This document shows positions 13,240 through 25,280 of a stretch of DNA of 64,000 nt, one piece after another. Each line of letters starts with the position of its first letter. Positions within the stretch are counted from its first letter, which is position 1. Under the pieces are notes generated by a model. That model was not told where the DNA came from and searched no databases. It was given only the letters and a program-made list of their open reading frames with translations. Made by a program: the position numbers and the translations under genes. The DNA is taken from assembly GCA_013397115.1 (NCBI GenBank), contig VWZW01007071.1, positions 499,682 to 563,681 of the forward strand. Reading direction: 5' to 3'. This DNA comes from Edolisoma coerulescens. Taxonomy: Eukaryota > Chordata > Aves > Passeriformes > Campephagidae.

Positions 13240-16200
13240 GCTGTTGATGCTAAATTTTATCTGTTTAGCTCTTAAGCTTAGTAAGGCAACTTCAAGCTGT
13301 AGCATGCCTCTACAAAAAATGTCCTCCTCATCTTTGGGCATGGAATTCTTACAGCATGCATCCTGGTGAGAAGCAATTCTGAAATCTGTTTGTAGAGAGA
13401 GGAGAGGGAAAACAAGTACTGAACGATTAGAGTCTGAGTGGCGTGAGGAAGGGTTGTGTGCATGTCAGGGGTTGGGAGGAAGATGTGGGCCTCTCAGAGA
13501 CATCCAGCACCTGGGCTACCTAATAGTAGCTGGATAAAAAGTTTCTGGTTTTGCCTCTTTTGTCCCCTTCCCAGGGCAAGAATTCCTGCTGCCTTAGCTA
13601 TAACGTAACATTCTGCATATCCTGATAAACTTAATCTGTTGCAATTAAATCATATGGTGATAGTATCACACGTTTCAATTCAGATGGAGAATTACTCCAG
13701 TTATACTGGAGAAAGTGGCTGCATGGATTTATTTTGATGAGGATGTTGATCTGCTGGGACCTGTACAAGAGTGGAACACAGACAGTCCAGTGAGAGAAGC
13801 TAAAGTACAAGGAAAGGAAAAATAGTGTGCAATCATATAACTGACATCTTTTATAAAGCATACAAATATTAATATAGTTTTGCTATGGATACAGATTAAA
13901 TTCTGCTGTTTCCTGGATTCTAATTTCCATTTTAAAAAAATTACCTCAAAATCTTTTATTTTCACTTTTGAAAATGTAAGGACCTTGCAGGGACTTTATA
14001 GTCCTTGGCCAAGGGAGGGTAGGGAAGGGGTGAGAGGAGTGTACGTAACCTTTCATTTTTCTGGGGGTCGGAGAAATTATTTAGCATTCCTCTGGGCATT
14101 ATCCCATTATCATGCAGAATGTATTATCATGAGAAATTTGGTTTATCAGCAGAGGTAGATTAGAGAAGAAATTCTGTGATAAATTAGTTCCCTATTGAGC
14201 AATGTTGTTTTACAGGAACCAAAATATTTGAGAAATGCTTCAACTCAAAGTTTCTGCCAGCTGATGTACTTGGATCTTGAATACTTGGGTCTGTAAATGC
14301 ATTGGTAAGATATTGGGAGCCCTGCAGGACACTTCTAAACCTATAACCTCTTGATTCACCTTTTGGACTGCTCAATATAATCAGATTGTTGGTGGTTCTG
14401 GAAGCAGGCTCTCATAATGAATGTTTTTAAGGCTGAAGCTTACTAGGCAGGGGTCTACTACTTTTCGTGGAAAACTTAAGCATTATAAATTATAAGAAAA
14501 CCCACAAAACAAACAAACAAGCACCCTTAAATCTGTTTACAGGAAAAAAAACCCCACACAAATGGAAATATTAAAATGTAGCAAATGGCTGTGGAAAATG
14601 AGAGATTCAGTTTCATCAAGTGATTATTGAATATGCAGAGATCACATTTGGACCAGAAGTCCCTGAGCCACAAGGCTGAAACCTGAGAAGAATACCCAGA
14701 GGAGGTATGATGCACCCCCTCTGCCTACAATCTTTTCAGGGTATCTGCTTCTGGCCACCATTGGAGAGAGGATATTGAATGAGGTGGACTTTGTCTGATC
14801 TAGTACCATCATCCTTATAGAATGTTCTATTCCACTGCTTTTGAAGGCAAAAGTAGTTGTTTAGAATTTTTAAACTCGTTAAACTCTACTCTCCTACTTT
14901 CTGACATCAGCAGGGATTCTCCAGTGAGTTTTAGCCTCCCAGAGATGCTCAGCAGCTGGCTCACTATTTTTAGCTTTCCTGATAGAAAAAAAAAAATAGT
15001 AAAACGTAACCATGTCTTTGATGTGTGTCTGCTTTCAGGCATCCACTATCCACTGATTCATTGACTGGTAACAGGGAAAGTTTTGGTAGCTCACTGTATT
15101 CATGAGGTAGCCTAGAAAGTTTCTTTCATCTGTCTTTTAATGTCTTGGTCAAAATGGCTTCCAACAGTTTCTTTTGAGGAGGCTGCTCTGCAGCCTGAAT
15201 ACTTCCCCACTGGGAACTATTTGCTGGTAGTGTGTGGGTACAGACATGCCTTTCTGTTCATTTCTGGCTTAGAACTGCTCAATCTGTACTAAATCTGTGG
15301 CGAAATAAATACCAAGCAAGATGTCATATTAAACTTTTATTTAAAACAAACAAAAAAAATCTAGTAAAATTATAATAGCTTTTGTGTGTGTGTGTGAGAG
15401 AGATTGATTCTCTGGTTTTTTCCCTGAAATTAATCTTCACAAAATAAAATAAATTATACCACTCAGAAAAACTTGGTGACTGGCTGGCTGCTCAGCTCTG
15501 TCCAACCCCTTGAAAATTACTGGCGATTGCCCCGCTGACCATGGATAGAATGGTGTTCTAATGCAAATTCTATCACACTCAGCTGACGTTCTGCTTTCTT
15601 TTTACCAAGAAAGGCTATTGAAACTGTTTTCTTAAAAAATGGGCTTTTCCTTGGGTTAGAAAATGTGTTAAACTTCTGGATAGAATCATTAAAGTTAGAA
15701 ATAGGGAGAAGGGTGAAAATAGAGGCTCTCTGAATGCATTTGCTCCTGGATCAGTATTAGCTTTTGTTTATGGTTTCAAGTCACTTAAGTAATAAAAGTT
15801 CCATGAAGGACTGATTTGCTCTAATGGCTGGGAGAGACAGTTAGTAATGTTTACTTTTACCTTCTGTAGGGTCATAAACTTCCATCTTATAGCTTGCAAT
15901 TGTCCTAAATGGCATAAGAATCTGTGGTCGTGATTCTGTTCCAGGGATGCAAGAATTTCTCTCTCCTCATGCCTCTCAGCAGATTAAGGAGACAAAAACC
16001 TTACAGAACAGTCAGATGGAACTGTGACAAAGAAAGGTGTTGGAAAATTACTCAGTTAAAAGTTTGCACTGAAAAGCACCCTCTGTCTTTCCATGTTTAT
16101 TTAACTCTCCTGCTTTTTCCTCCCTGCCTTTTTCCATCCCTACCTCCAACACACACAGACATTGACACCTTTCAGTCATGTTTAAGAGATTATTCCACTA

Positions 16201-17726
16201 TTGCCCTTGAACTTGTATGATCTGGAAAACCCTAGGTTATGTGGTCATGCACTACTCTCACGCAAATAAATGCCAAAAAAAATTAAATTAAATATATTCC
16301 CAACTAACAAATGGCTTATGTGCAAAAGCCACTTTGAGGCTGTGCTGGAGGAACAAACACCAATATTCTGAACAGTTAGGAAGCATTCCTAAAGCTCAGG
16401 CTAAATGTTCTGATGTTGAATTTCTTGTTGTTACTACCAGTTATTGCTCCCTGGTATCACCATGAACAACTTTTCTCCAATCTTTATGCTTATACCTTCC
16501 AAACTTGCAGCCAGTTGTCACCTATCCCCCTGAGTCATCATTTACCCAGGTTATACACATTTAGTTAATCTTCTCTTGAAAGTCAGTCCTCCCAGTCCAT
16601 TACAAATTTCTATTACTCATCTCTGAAATTCATCTTTACTTTTCCTTTTTTTTCCCCTTCCATGTGTTTCTGAACGCTTTTACGTGATTAGAGCTGACAG
16701 GATCATTTTAGATGTAGGTTTTCTATTGACACCAAAGTGAGGAGGTGTCTTTTATCTGGAGAAGACATACACACTATTGTATGTGATATTGTCCACTGAT
16801 TTCAGATTGTCATCTGAAAATGTCTTTTGACATTACTGCCTTTCAGCTTCATTTGTCCTGTTGAGCACTTGCCTCTGTGGCTATTCTTCACCTGCATTTC
16901 CAGAGCTGAACCATGCAAGGTTCTAGGCATGGCTAATCCTCCCCAGTGGGGATTCAGGTGACTGACCACGCTATTAAGGAGCTCAGCGCCCTCTAGGATC
17001 TGTTGCAACTTATTCTCCATTCTTCTTGATGTGTGAAATCTTCTTTGCTGTGCTGTTTAAATTTAATATCAGAACTTCTGCTTTGCTAGATAGTTCTTCT
17101 ACAACTGACATTTATCATACACATTCCTCCTGCCAGCCCTCAGTGTTTTGTGGTCTGCACTGTTCATCATCTAATAAGAGTTTAGTTCTCAAAGCAAAAA
17201 AAACTCTGCCATAAGCTGTTTCAAATGTTTGACTGAAACAATTTACTATATACTCAGCGTTCACTAATTTTTAAGTTGATCAACAAAAAATGTGATCAAA
17301 ATATGTCTCTGGTAGTTGATTACTACACACTTTTCCTTCTGTTCTCTACATGTCAGGAAATTGTACCTCCTTTACTTCAGCCTGACAAGAGCCCTTCTAA
17401 AACCCAGTGCACTGAAGCTTTGTAAATTGCAGAGATCTTGTTTTAATTAAATTCACTGTTTCTTTTTCACTTCAAAGATTACATCCTCATACCTTTTGTA
17501 AAAATCTGAAGTTTTAGGCTTAAATTCACACAGTTTGTTTTAAACTTGTTACCCAGGAACTTAGTCCCACAGCAGCAGATGGGAAAATGCACCTGCATGC
17601 AAGGGACAGTAGTATTTTCACAGTTTGCTATTTTGAAATAATATACCTGGGACGTAATGTATTTGTGAGTTTGCACAGGAATGTGTCCATGTTCAAGAAA
17701 AACAGACTAATAGGCATTCATATCTT
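13240..17726. other. Intron, mostly featureless
   Basis: Unique AT-rich sequence with the (TG)7(AG)3 run. An AC/A-rich patch (14505-14560, ACAAACAAACAAGC then A8CCCC) is simple sequence. No exon or transposon was recognised. Confidence 0.55.
15383..15402. repeat. (TG)7 followed by (AG)3
   Basis: Compound dinucleotide run TGTGTGTGTGTGTG then AGAGAG. Confidence 0.9.
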
Positions 17727-17850
17727 TAGGTAGAGTCTTGTGAGGTTTTTGGTTCAAGTTTGACCTTTACTACAAACTCTTTGTGTGGCTTTGAACATGT
17801 GGTTAAACCTTCTTTCAGTCTCTGCTTGCCTTGTCTAGTTCCAAAGTACC
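17727..17850 (+). mobile_element. MIR/CORE-SINE-like remnant
   Basis: GGTTCAAGTTTGACC (a tRNA-type B-box vestige) is followed by TTTGTGTGGCTTTGAACATG, TTAAACCTTCTTTCAGTCTC and TTGCCTTGTCT. This is the same order as GGTTCAAGTCC, TGTGTGACCTTGGGCAAGTC, TTAACCTCTCTGTGCCTCAG and TTCCTCATCTG in MIR-type SINEs. Confidence 0.65.
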
Positions 17851-20800
17851 TTACGCATGAGCCAGGCTCTTAAAGGAAGATTGTACTATGCAATGACGGC
17901 TCAGCTTAGAGCTTTTTCCCAGAGAGGCAGTGGAGAGCCTTGCCCTTGGGACAAACCTCTCTTCCTTTGTGTTATAACTGATTGATGTGGCCTTTGAGCA
18001 GCCCTTCCCATCTTTCTCCTGCCATGCTCCCAGAACGCCTCATTTCAACTTCCTTTCTATCTCATGCACACGCAGAGAGTATGCCTCATGGTTCTCAGCC
18101 CTAAGAAGATAGAGGTCTGTTGATTAAGAAGATTACTTCATCCCTAGCATCTTGCAGAAGAACTTGATCCTTCTTCATACCATTCTGCTCCCTATACTTA
18201 AAGAACAAGCTAAATTGATAAAGAAGGATAAGGAGAAAGAAATAGGTGATAAGAGACAATACTTATTTGCTCCCAACATCTTAGAGGATAGAAGAAGCTA
18301 TTCAAAGTCAAAACATATAGAAAACAGCATCTGGTTATGGGAGCTTGGATGTTAATTGTTCTGACAGATGAAATTTGTCTCCAGAAATCTCATGAAGCCA
18401 GCTGGTATTGTAGAGTTTTCTCTGGCTCATATTGTGACTCTTTCAAGTTTCTGGAGACTTCTAGTCTCAGGGTGATCATCTTGTAGGAGCAGCTGCTGCT
18501 TAAAGATTTTCATTTCTATATCAGCTGGAATCAGGAAATTCATTCTTTGTGGGTTTGGATTTGCTTTTGTAACATAAAAAACCTAAGGTGGCTTTGGATG
18601 CACTTCCCTGAATTGCAACTTAACAAAACCTTGTGGAACTTAGCAAAGAGGCTCTAATGTTGTCCTGTTTACAGTTCTTGCATACGTGGTGTTGAGAAAA
18701 ATTCAGTAACTATGAGTAGTAAGGTTGCTTTTGAGAGGTTTTCTCGGGTTCCATTTTGAATCTGAATTTCCCAAATCAGAAAAATGTGGGCTGGAAAACT
18801 TGGTAAGAGCAATAACTCTAGAGAGATAATTACAATAGTTTGTTTCTGAATGGGCTAGGAGTTGTCTAATAATAGTTCTTTTCTGCAGTTGTTTTAGTGC
18901 CTTTTCCTTTCAACCTTGAGCTGGAAATGTAAGAAATCTGTATTGACACTTGTGCCCTGTCAGAGAGAATAAAGAATATGAGGTTGTTTAGAGAGCATAT
19001 GAATCTGTATTTAGAACAAGCTAGTTACATGTTTCTGAGACAAAAGCATAAATAACTAATCATTTGATGATGCTATCAACAAGATGTTTTCTGCATGGCC
19101 CTGACATTTTTTTAAGGGTGAAAATATCAACTTTTCTTATGCAAAAGTACAAACACATTTCCTGCACATCGACTTGATGTTATTTTGCAAGAAATGTCTG
19201 TTCCTCACCCTTGTGAAATATAATGAGCAGTAAAAGAAAAAAAAAGAAAAGAAGAAAACAACCCAAACCCACTCTATATAGATGAAGAAAAGAAAGGCTT
19301 GGACAAAGCTGCAAGTAGCAGAGCAGTCTAATTAGTTTAGAGATGGTTTTGCTTTAGCTTTATTTTGCTAAGATTCAAAGTATTCAAAGTGATTGTTGTT
19401 TAATGGTAGCATAACCTCTGGAGACTAGTTGAGCATTCTGGAAGAAGTCTCCCCAAAATAAGTGAATACAAAAATCAAAACAAAATGAAAAAGAGGAAAA
19501 GTTTCTGAAACAGGGAATGTTTTAGAAAATCCACTGAGTTATTCATATGCTGCTAACAATAGAAAGAACTCAAAAGGCAGGACCCAGAACAGCAGGTACA
19601 GAGTCTAATTAATGCATGTACTCTGAGGAGGTTTAACCCATAACATTCTGAATGTAAGTGGTACTATTTCAACAGCAGGATTGTTTCCAGCTCTATACCT
19701 GACTTTCACTAGTGAATCACAAGACACAAAAAAACCCCCAACCTCTATATTTTTTCACCACTTTATCACCACTTGTTTTTCTTGCAAACAAGAAATCTTG
19801 AAGATTTCAAGCTATTTTTTTTTTTAAACTGAGGCTGTAATGTAAAATGGGTAACAAAATTATGTTGGATTTTTCTTTGAAGTAATAGGTAGGTTGAAAT
19901 GAGTCAAGCTTAGAGATGATCAGGATTTTAACTCCAACTTGATGCATTCTTATGGAGTAGAAGTCGGAACCTACTTATCCTCATTCTCACTTGAGTGATC
20001 TCTAGCGTTTGTCCGTGATTTTCTCATCAGTGACAGAGTTCTGAAACACTGGGAACACTTGCTTGGTCCAGAAAACCACTTGATTACTATTTTCATTTTA
20101 ATGTTTGTCTTTTTATGTTTTAAAATCAAAAGTGTGCCTTCATTGTTTGATGAATAGGGCTTGAAGGCGTACACCTCTTCTTACAACATGAAGTCCACAG
20201 GTGTTAGGCAACAAACGAGAAATTTAAGGGAGGCTGGACTGTTTAAAAGTAAGTTTTCTACTGTAACTCAAAGCATTAAATATTTTCAGGCCTTATTAGG
20301 CACACCAGCACTCTCTGTGGTAGACAGCTATCTTAACCAGTAATCTAAATTCTGATTTCTTTAATGGGGAGTCTATTCATCGGCCATTTCTTGTGTGTAT
20401 GGAAATTAGACACCTGTCCTGGAGAGAAAATGCTCTAGAGAGTTAGAATCGGAGAAACTTGAGCAGTGAGTCTTCTATTGACTTGGACTGGGATGATCAA
20501 AATTATCTCAGAAGTTTCAGGATGAAATTTAAAGCTGAAACATTGGCAGTTGTGAGAGAACAAGACCTGGTACATGGTATGTCAAATCAATGGTTCATTC
20601 TGCACCTTATTTCGAGTGTACCAGTCAGCAAAGGATTGTTCAAAGCAGCTTTGCAAGGAACTTTCAAGACCCCAGGAAGAAAACATCTAGGTATGAATCA
20701 GAGCCAGAAACTGTTCCCCCATCCTGGGGAAGAAAGTTTGACAGATCAAAAGCTTTCCAGTTTTGCAGTGGTGTGGAGCAAGGTAATTGTGGTATTACTT

Positions 20801-21848
20801 AAAAAATAGTCGTGAAGCCTTGGGGGTCTGCCAGTGACAATGTGCCCTCCTGTGTCAAAGCTCTGCACTCGAGACCCTGTTTGCCTGATCCAGATTAGAG
20901 CCCAGACTATTGGCTGTCCTGGAATAAATGGCTCTTGCTGTAGGCTCTTGTCAGAAATGGTATCATGGGGCTGAGAAACTTGGTGAACTCTTTTCTTAAA
21001 AATTTCTATGAGAAATTCTGACTTTTAAAAACTGATGTCCTCATTAAAAAAACTACTTGTTATCAAAAATCAGGATGAAATCATTGTCTGTGTTGTTGAA
21101 ATGCTTACATATACCAACAGATGCTCAAGTCTCTGCTGTCTGCCTGGACACTGCTAAATATAATTAAACACTGCTTAGGCTGAGGACTGACTCTGATTTG
21201 GACTGTGCATATCAATGTCTCATTTTGAACTACCATAAATGCATTTTAAGTGAGCTATTATTCTGTAAATATGGTTAACTTCTGCATTTGCATATTTGGC
21301 CTTTTAATTTGTTTTTTAGTATTGGTTCATGGGTGTATATGAGTGGGTCTTCTGCATGCTTTTAACACCCAGAACCCTATCAAGTTATCTATAGCAGGAA
21401 TATTACAGCATCATAATAGTTAATGGAAAATAGCATAAGAGGAAAAAGAAAATTAGCATTCCACACAGCAGGGCATTTCGGATGTTAATCTGCCTTGCAA
21501 TATAATTGACAGGGAAGCTGATATCTGGAAAGATTTTTATTCCTATCTTTTTCTCTAAACAGTTAGTGTTCAGTTGTTGTGCAGCAAGGGAGATGGAGAA
21601 AAAGAAAGTTCTAGCCAAGTGAATGTTCTTTACCAGCAAAGATGTTAACTTTTGTCAGAAGGTAGTTAATCACTGAGAGAGAAACAGATGAAGAAATTGG
21701 ATAAAACATTTCCAGTTCCAAAAGTCTTTATTGATTGTGTCTCCCTCAAGAAAATTCAGCTCAATCTCTGAAACCCTCAAGTGATTAAACCTTGGGCAGT
21801 CCACTGTAGACAGAGCAAATGAGAATTGTTTCAAAACCAGACATGTAG
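17851..21848. other. Intron, mostly featureless
   Basis: Contains an A/G-rich patch (19231-19257) and T11 (19815-19825). A 116-codon open frame at 20459-20809 has no recognisable domain and is treated as chance. Confidence 0.55.
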
Positions 21849-21902
21849 AGCTAGGATAGTTAAAGCGAAAAAAGATTTCTTTTTCGCTTTGAAATCCTAG
21901 CT
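21849..21902. repeat. Near-perfect 54-nt inverted repeat (hairpin)
   Basis: The outer arms AGCTAGGAT (21849-21857) and ATCCTAGCT (21894-21902) pair perfectly over 9 bp. The inner arms AAAGCGAAAAA (21862-21872) and TTTTTCGCTTT (21880-21890) pair over 11 bp. Between them is a 4/3-nt internal loop, and the terminal loop is 7 nt. This is far more regular than the surrounding intron. It is short for a microRNA precursor; it may be a miniature element or a chance hairpin. Confidence 0.8.
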
Positions 21903-22959
21903 GGGAGACGTAACCTGAGATGTTGACTTTAAGGCAAGGGTTTTCTTAAGTACCATGATCTTTCTCTATAAAACAGATCTCTGAATTTTGAAGCAACGAA
22001 CTTTTTTATTTTCAGAGAAGGAGCTCTCTTAAAACACAAACCTGGAGTCTGGAAAATGGGGCACAGATCTCTGGTCCACCACAGATAACTCATATATCTT
22101 GGTCTAATTTTTTCAAAGGTAATTAGGGCACAGAGAAACTGAGGCATCACTAAACGAGATGCTCAGACCTGCGACCAGTTGAGAGTTCCTATTTTTTTCC
22201 CAGTGATGTGAACTTTTTCCTCTCAAACCAGCTTCTCTAGAAGACTGTGGTTCTTCTTAAGTTAGAGCATGACCACTGGCCTGTGACCCAAGGTATGCAG
22301 CATTACTAGAGCCTCCTCCATTTTCAGCATACAGCATGAAGATCTTGTAGAGCTGTGCTTGGACTGCAGTTTGCTTGCTGGAAGTCCGTAGTGGTCTGCT
22401 GGAGTAAAGCCCTTGGTTTCTCTGCTTTGGGGCTTTAGGGTGTGAGGTACACTAAAGATGGTAGGGGAAAAGGTCCCACAGTAGTAGACACTATTAGCTG
22501 ATTCGTGTTCTTTCTTCTGTTACAGAAGACTATCTTATTCACTAGTTCATGTGCTGCGCAGAATTCTAACATAAAACAACACAGGAAGGCCAGTTAAGGA
22601 AATCCTTACTGTTAACCAATATATTTGTAACCAAAAGCAAGAAGGTATTTGACTCAAAGAAAAAAAACCAACAAAAACCTGACAGCCTTGTGAAAGTTTT
22701 ATCTTTTTTTTGGGCAATGATTCTGATTTTAGTTACACTCACAAGTATTGGAAGGGCTGTAGTTTCAGAAGTTATCACCTGTCAGCTGAGCTGTGATAAC
22801 TCGTTGGGTGCATACGCTGTAGTCACAAAAGTTTGTGAATCAAAAATTGGCTTGGATCACTCGAGCCAGCCTTCTCAATGCCTAGGGTTATCCCAACTGT
22901 TCTGGATTATCGTGGCTGAGGTGAGCATCTGAGCCAAGGGTTCTTTCAAGAGAGGCAAT
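21903..22959. other. Intron with a weak SINE-like trace
   Basis: AGGGCACAGAGAAACTGAGG (22126-22145) recalls the complement of a MIR-type SINE but is too short to call. The 30-bp dyad at 22771 lies here. Nothing else was seen. Confidence 0.45.
22771..22800. promoter_or_regulatory. 30-bp dyad: GATA sites flanking a CAGCTG E-box
   Basis: GTTATCAC (22771-22778) and GTGATAAC (22793-22800) form perfect arms around TCAGCTGA, itself a palindrome, with three unpaired bases on each side; 24 of 30 positions are symmetric. Each arm contains a GATA core and the centre is an E-box for bHLH factors. Binding is inferred from motif content only. Confidence 0.35.
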
Positions 22960-23722
22960 GGATTATGGTTCAAATCATCAACGTAATTTCACCACTTTGT
23001 TCCAACCCCCCTGTCATGGACAGGGACACCTTCTGCTAGACCAAGGCACCAAGCCTTGCCCAGCCTGGCCTTGAACATTTCCAAAGATGAAGCATCAACA
23101 ACTTCTTTGGGCAACCTGCTACAGTGCCTCATCACCTTCACAGTAAAAAATTGCTTCCTAATGTCTCGTCCAAATCTACCCTCTTCAAGTTTTAAGCCAT
23201 CTTCCCCCTTGTTCTATCACTTCATGGCCTTGTGAAAAGTCCCTCTCCAACTCTCTTGCAGCTGCTTAGGTTAGATGTCCCCAGAGCTATCTTTTCTCCA
23301 ACCTGAACAAGCTCAACTCTCTCAACTTGTCTCCGAAAGAGAAGAGCCCCAGGCCCTCCAATGATCTTTATGGTCTCCTCTAGACTCTCTCCAACACCTC
23401 CCTATCCTTCTTAGATTCATGTCTCCAGAGATGAAAGCAGTATTCCAAGTAGGCTCTCACAAGAGTGGGCTAGAGGGGAAAATCACCTCCTTCAACCTGC
23501 TGGCTACAGCCCTTTTGCTGCAACCACAGTCCAGGACATGGCTGGCTTTCTGGGCTGCCAGTGTGCTTTGCTGACATCAACCAACATTCCCAAGTCCTTC
23601 TCAGCAGGGCTTCTCTCAATGCATTCTCTGCCCAGTCTGTATTTGTGCTTGGGTTTGTCCCAAAATGGATAAAAGACTTTGTGCTTGGTCTGGTTGGACT
23701 TCACGTGTTTTGCACAGGACCA

Positions 23723-24447
23723 ACTCTCAGCCTGTCAAAATCCCTCTGGATGTCATCCCTTCCCTACAGAGTGTCGACTGCACCACAATCCAAGTTTTTT
23801 GTTGGTAAACCTGTTGAAGGTGCACTCAAACCCAGTATCCATGTTGCCAGCAAAGGTATTTGACAGCAACAGTCCAAATACCAGATCCTGAGGAACAGGA
23901 ATACCACTTTTCGTTGTTCTCCACTTGGACATCAAGCCATTGGCAGCAACCCTTTGAGTGTGGCTATCCAGCCAATTCCACTGCCCCCCCACCGAAATCC
24001 ATTTTAGAGAAAAGGATGCTGTGTGAGACAGTGTCAAATGCTTTGCACAAATCCAGGTAGAAGGTGTCAGTTGCTTTTCCCTTTNACTCTCAGCCTGTCA
24101 AAATCCCTCTGGATGTCATCCCTTCCCTACAGAGTGTCGACTGCACCACAATCCAAGTTTTTTGTTGGTAAACCTGTTGAAGGTGCACTCAAACCCAGTA
24201 TCCATGTTGCCAGCAAAGGTATTTGACAGCAACAGTCCAAATACCAGATCCTGAGGAACAGGAATACCACTTTTCGTTGTTCTCCACTTGGACATCAAGC
24301 CATTGGCAGCAACCCTTTGAGTGTGGCTATCCAGCCAATTCCACTGCCCCCCCACCGAAATCCATTTTAGAGAAAAGGATGCTGTGTGAGACAGTGTCAA
24401 ATGCTTTGCACAAATCCAGGTAGAAGGTGTCAGTTGCTTTTCCCTTT
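23723..24447. repeat. Exact 362-bp duplication around one N (assembly artefact)
   Basis: Bases 23723-24084 and 24086-24447 are identical as far as I can read them, and only the N at 24085 separates them. A real duplication in a decayed retroelement would be expected to differ somewhere. The pattern fits two overlapping contigs joined without merging. Confidence 0.93.
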
Positions 24448-24553
24448 CCCACCAGTGCTGCAACCCTGTTGTAGAAGGCCACAAGTTTGTCAGGCACCAT
24501 TTGCCATTTGTGAAGCCATGTTGACTGTCACCAAGCACATCCTGATTTTCCAT
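24116..24553 (-). pseudogene. Decayed CR1 reverse-transcriptase fragment
   Basis: An open frame of 145 codons within the CR1 copy. It covers the stretch from the GDSQHGFTNGK segment (residues 7-17) past NWLDSHTQRV to the former catalytic aspartate region, where FADD reads FTNKK, so polymerase activity is not possible. It lies wholly in the middle contig and crosses no N. Neighbouring frames at 23753-24037 and 24917-25168 repeat parts of the same element because of the duplicated assembly pieces. It has no independent promoter and is not a host gene. Confidence 0.85.
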
Positions 24554-25201
24554 GTAGCATGTTGTCTAGGAGGGTCTGCTCCACGATCTTGCCCGACATG
24601 GCCTGCAGTTCCCTGAGACCTTCTGTTTTTAAAATAGGGATTTTTTCCTCTTTTCCAATCTGTGGGTAGTTCACTGGTCTGCCAATCCCAAATATGATGG
24701 ACAGTGGCTTAACCACTTCACCTGCCCATTCCCTCTGGACACATGGATTCATCTCATCAGGTTCCATGGACCTGTGCATCTTCAGGTTCCTTAGATGGTC
24801 TCAAACCTGATCNAGGTGTCAGTTGCTTTTCCCTTTCCCACCAGTGCTGCAACCCTGTTGTAGAAGGCCACAAGTTTGTCAGGCACCATTTGCCATTTGT
24901 GAAGCCATGTTGACTGTCACCAAGCACATCCTGATTTTCCATGTAGCATGTTGTCTAGGAGGGTCTGCTCCACGATCTTGCCCGACATGGCCTGCAGTTC
25001 CCTGAGACCTTCTGTTTTTAAAATAGGGATTTTTTCCTCTTTTCCAATCTGTGGGTAGTTCACTGGTCTGCCAATCCCAAATATGATGGACAGTGGCTTA
25101 ACCACTTCACCTGCCCATTCCCTCTGGACACATGGATTCATCTCATCAGGTTCCATGGACCTGTGCATCTTCAGGTTCCTTAGATGGTCTCAAACCTGAT
25201 C
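24425..25201. repeat. Exact 388-bp duplication around one N (assembly artefact)
   Basis: Bases 24425-24812 and 24814-25201 are identical as far as I can read them, with the N at 24813 between them. Together with the 362-bp duplication this makes the 727-bp contig 24086-24812 fully redundant: the left contig ends, and the right contig begins, with the same 23 bases. Confidence 0.93.
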
Positions 25202-25280
25202 CTCTGCTAGAGTGGTTTGTTCTCCATTCTGCCAGTCCCTGCCTTTGCCTTCTTCAGCTCAGGCTGTGTGACTGGCTCTC

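Larger units (their letters stand above)
22960..25280 (-). mobile_element. CR1 LINE fragment, 5'-truncated, avian type
   Basis: The minus strand matches the 3' part of avian CR1: the C-terminal reverse-transcriptase region (25200 down to about 23700) and then the 3' end, finishing near 22960 where the complement of the CR1 tail (GTTCCAACCCCCCTG) is seen. The longest open frame (24553-24116) has recognisable reverse-transcriptase segments such as GDSQHGFTNGK and NWLDSHTQRV. The catalytic FADD region is degraded to FTNKK, and other frames are broken, so it is dead. The 5' half of ORF2 and all of ORF1 are missing, as is usual for CR1. Two exact internal duplications at single Ns look like assembly errors; without them the copy is about 1,570 bp. 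Confidence 0.93.

Noticed and set aside
22126..22145. MIR-like AGGGCACAGAGAAACTGAGG
   Set aside because: Only about 20 bases resemble the SINE complement, and the flanks do not follow the expected order.
23723..25201. Real tandem duplication inside the CR1
   Set aside because: Copies read as identical, junctions are single Ns, and the outer contigs overlap by 23 bp; an assembly error explains all three.
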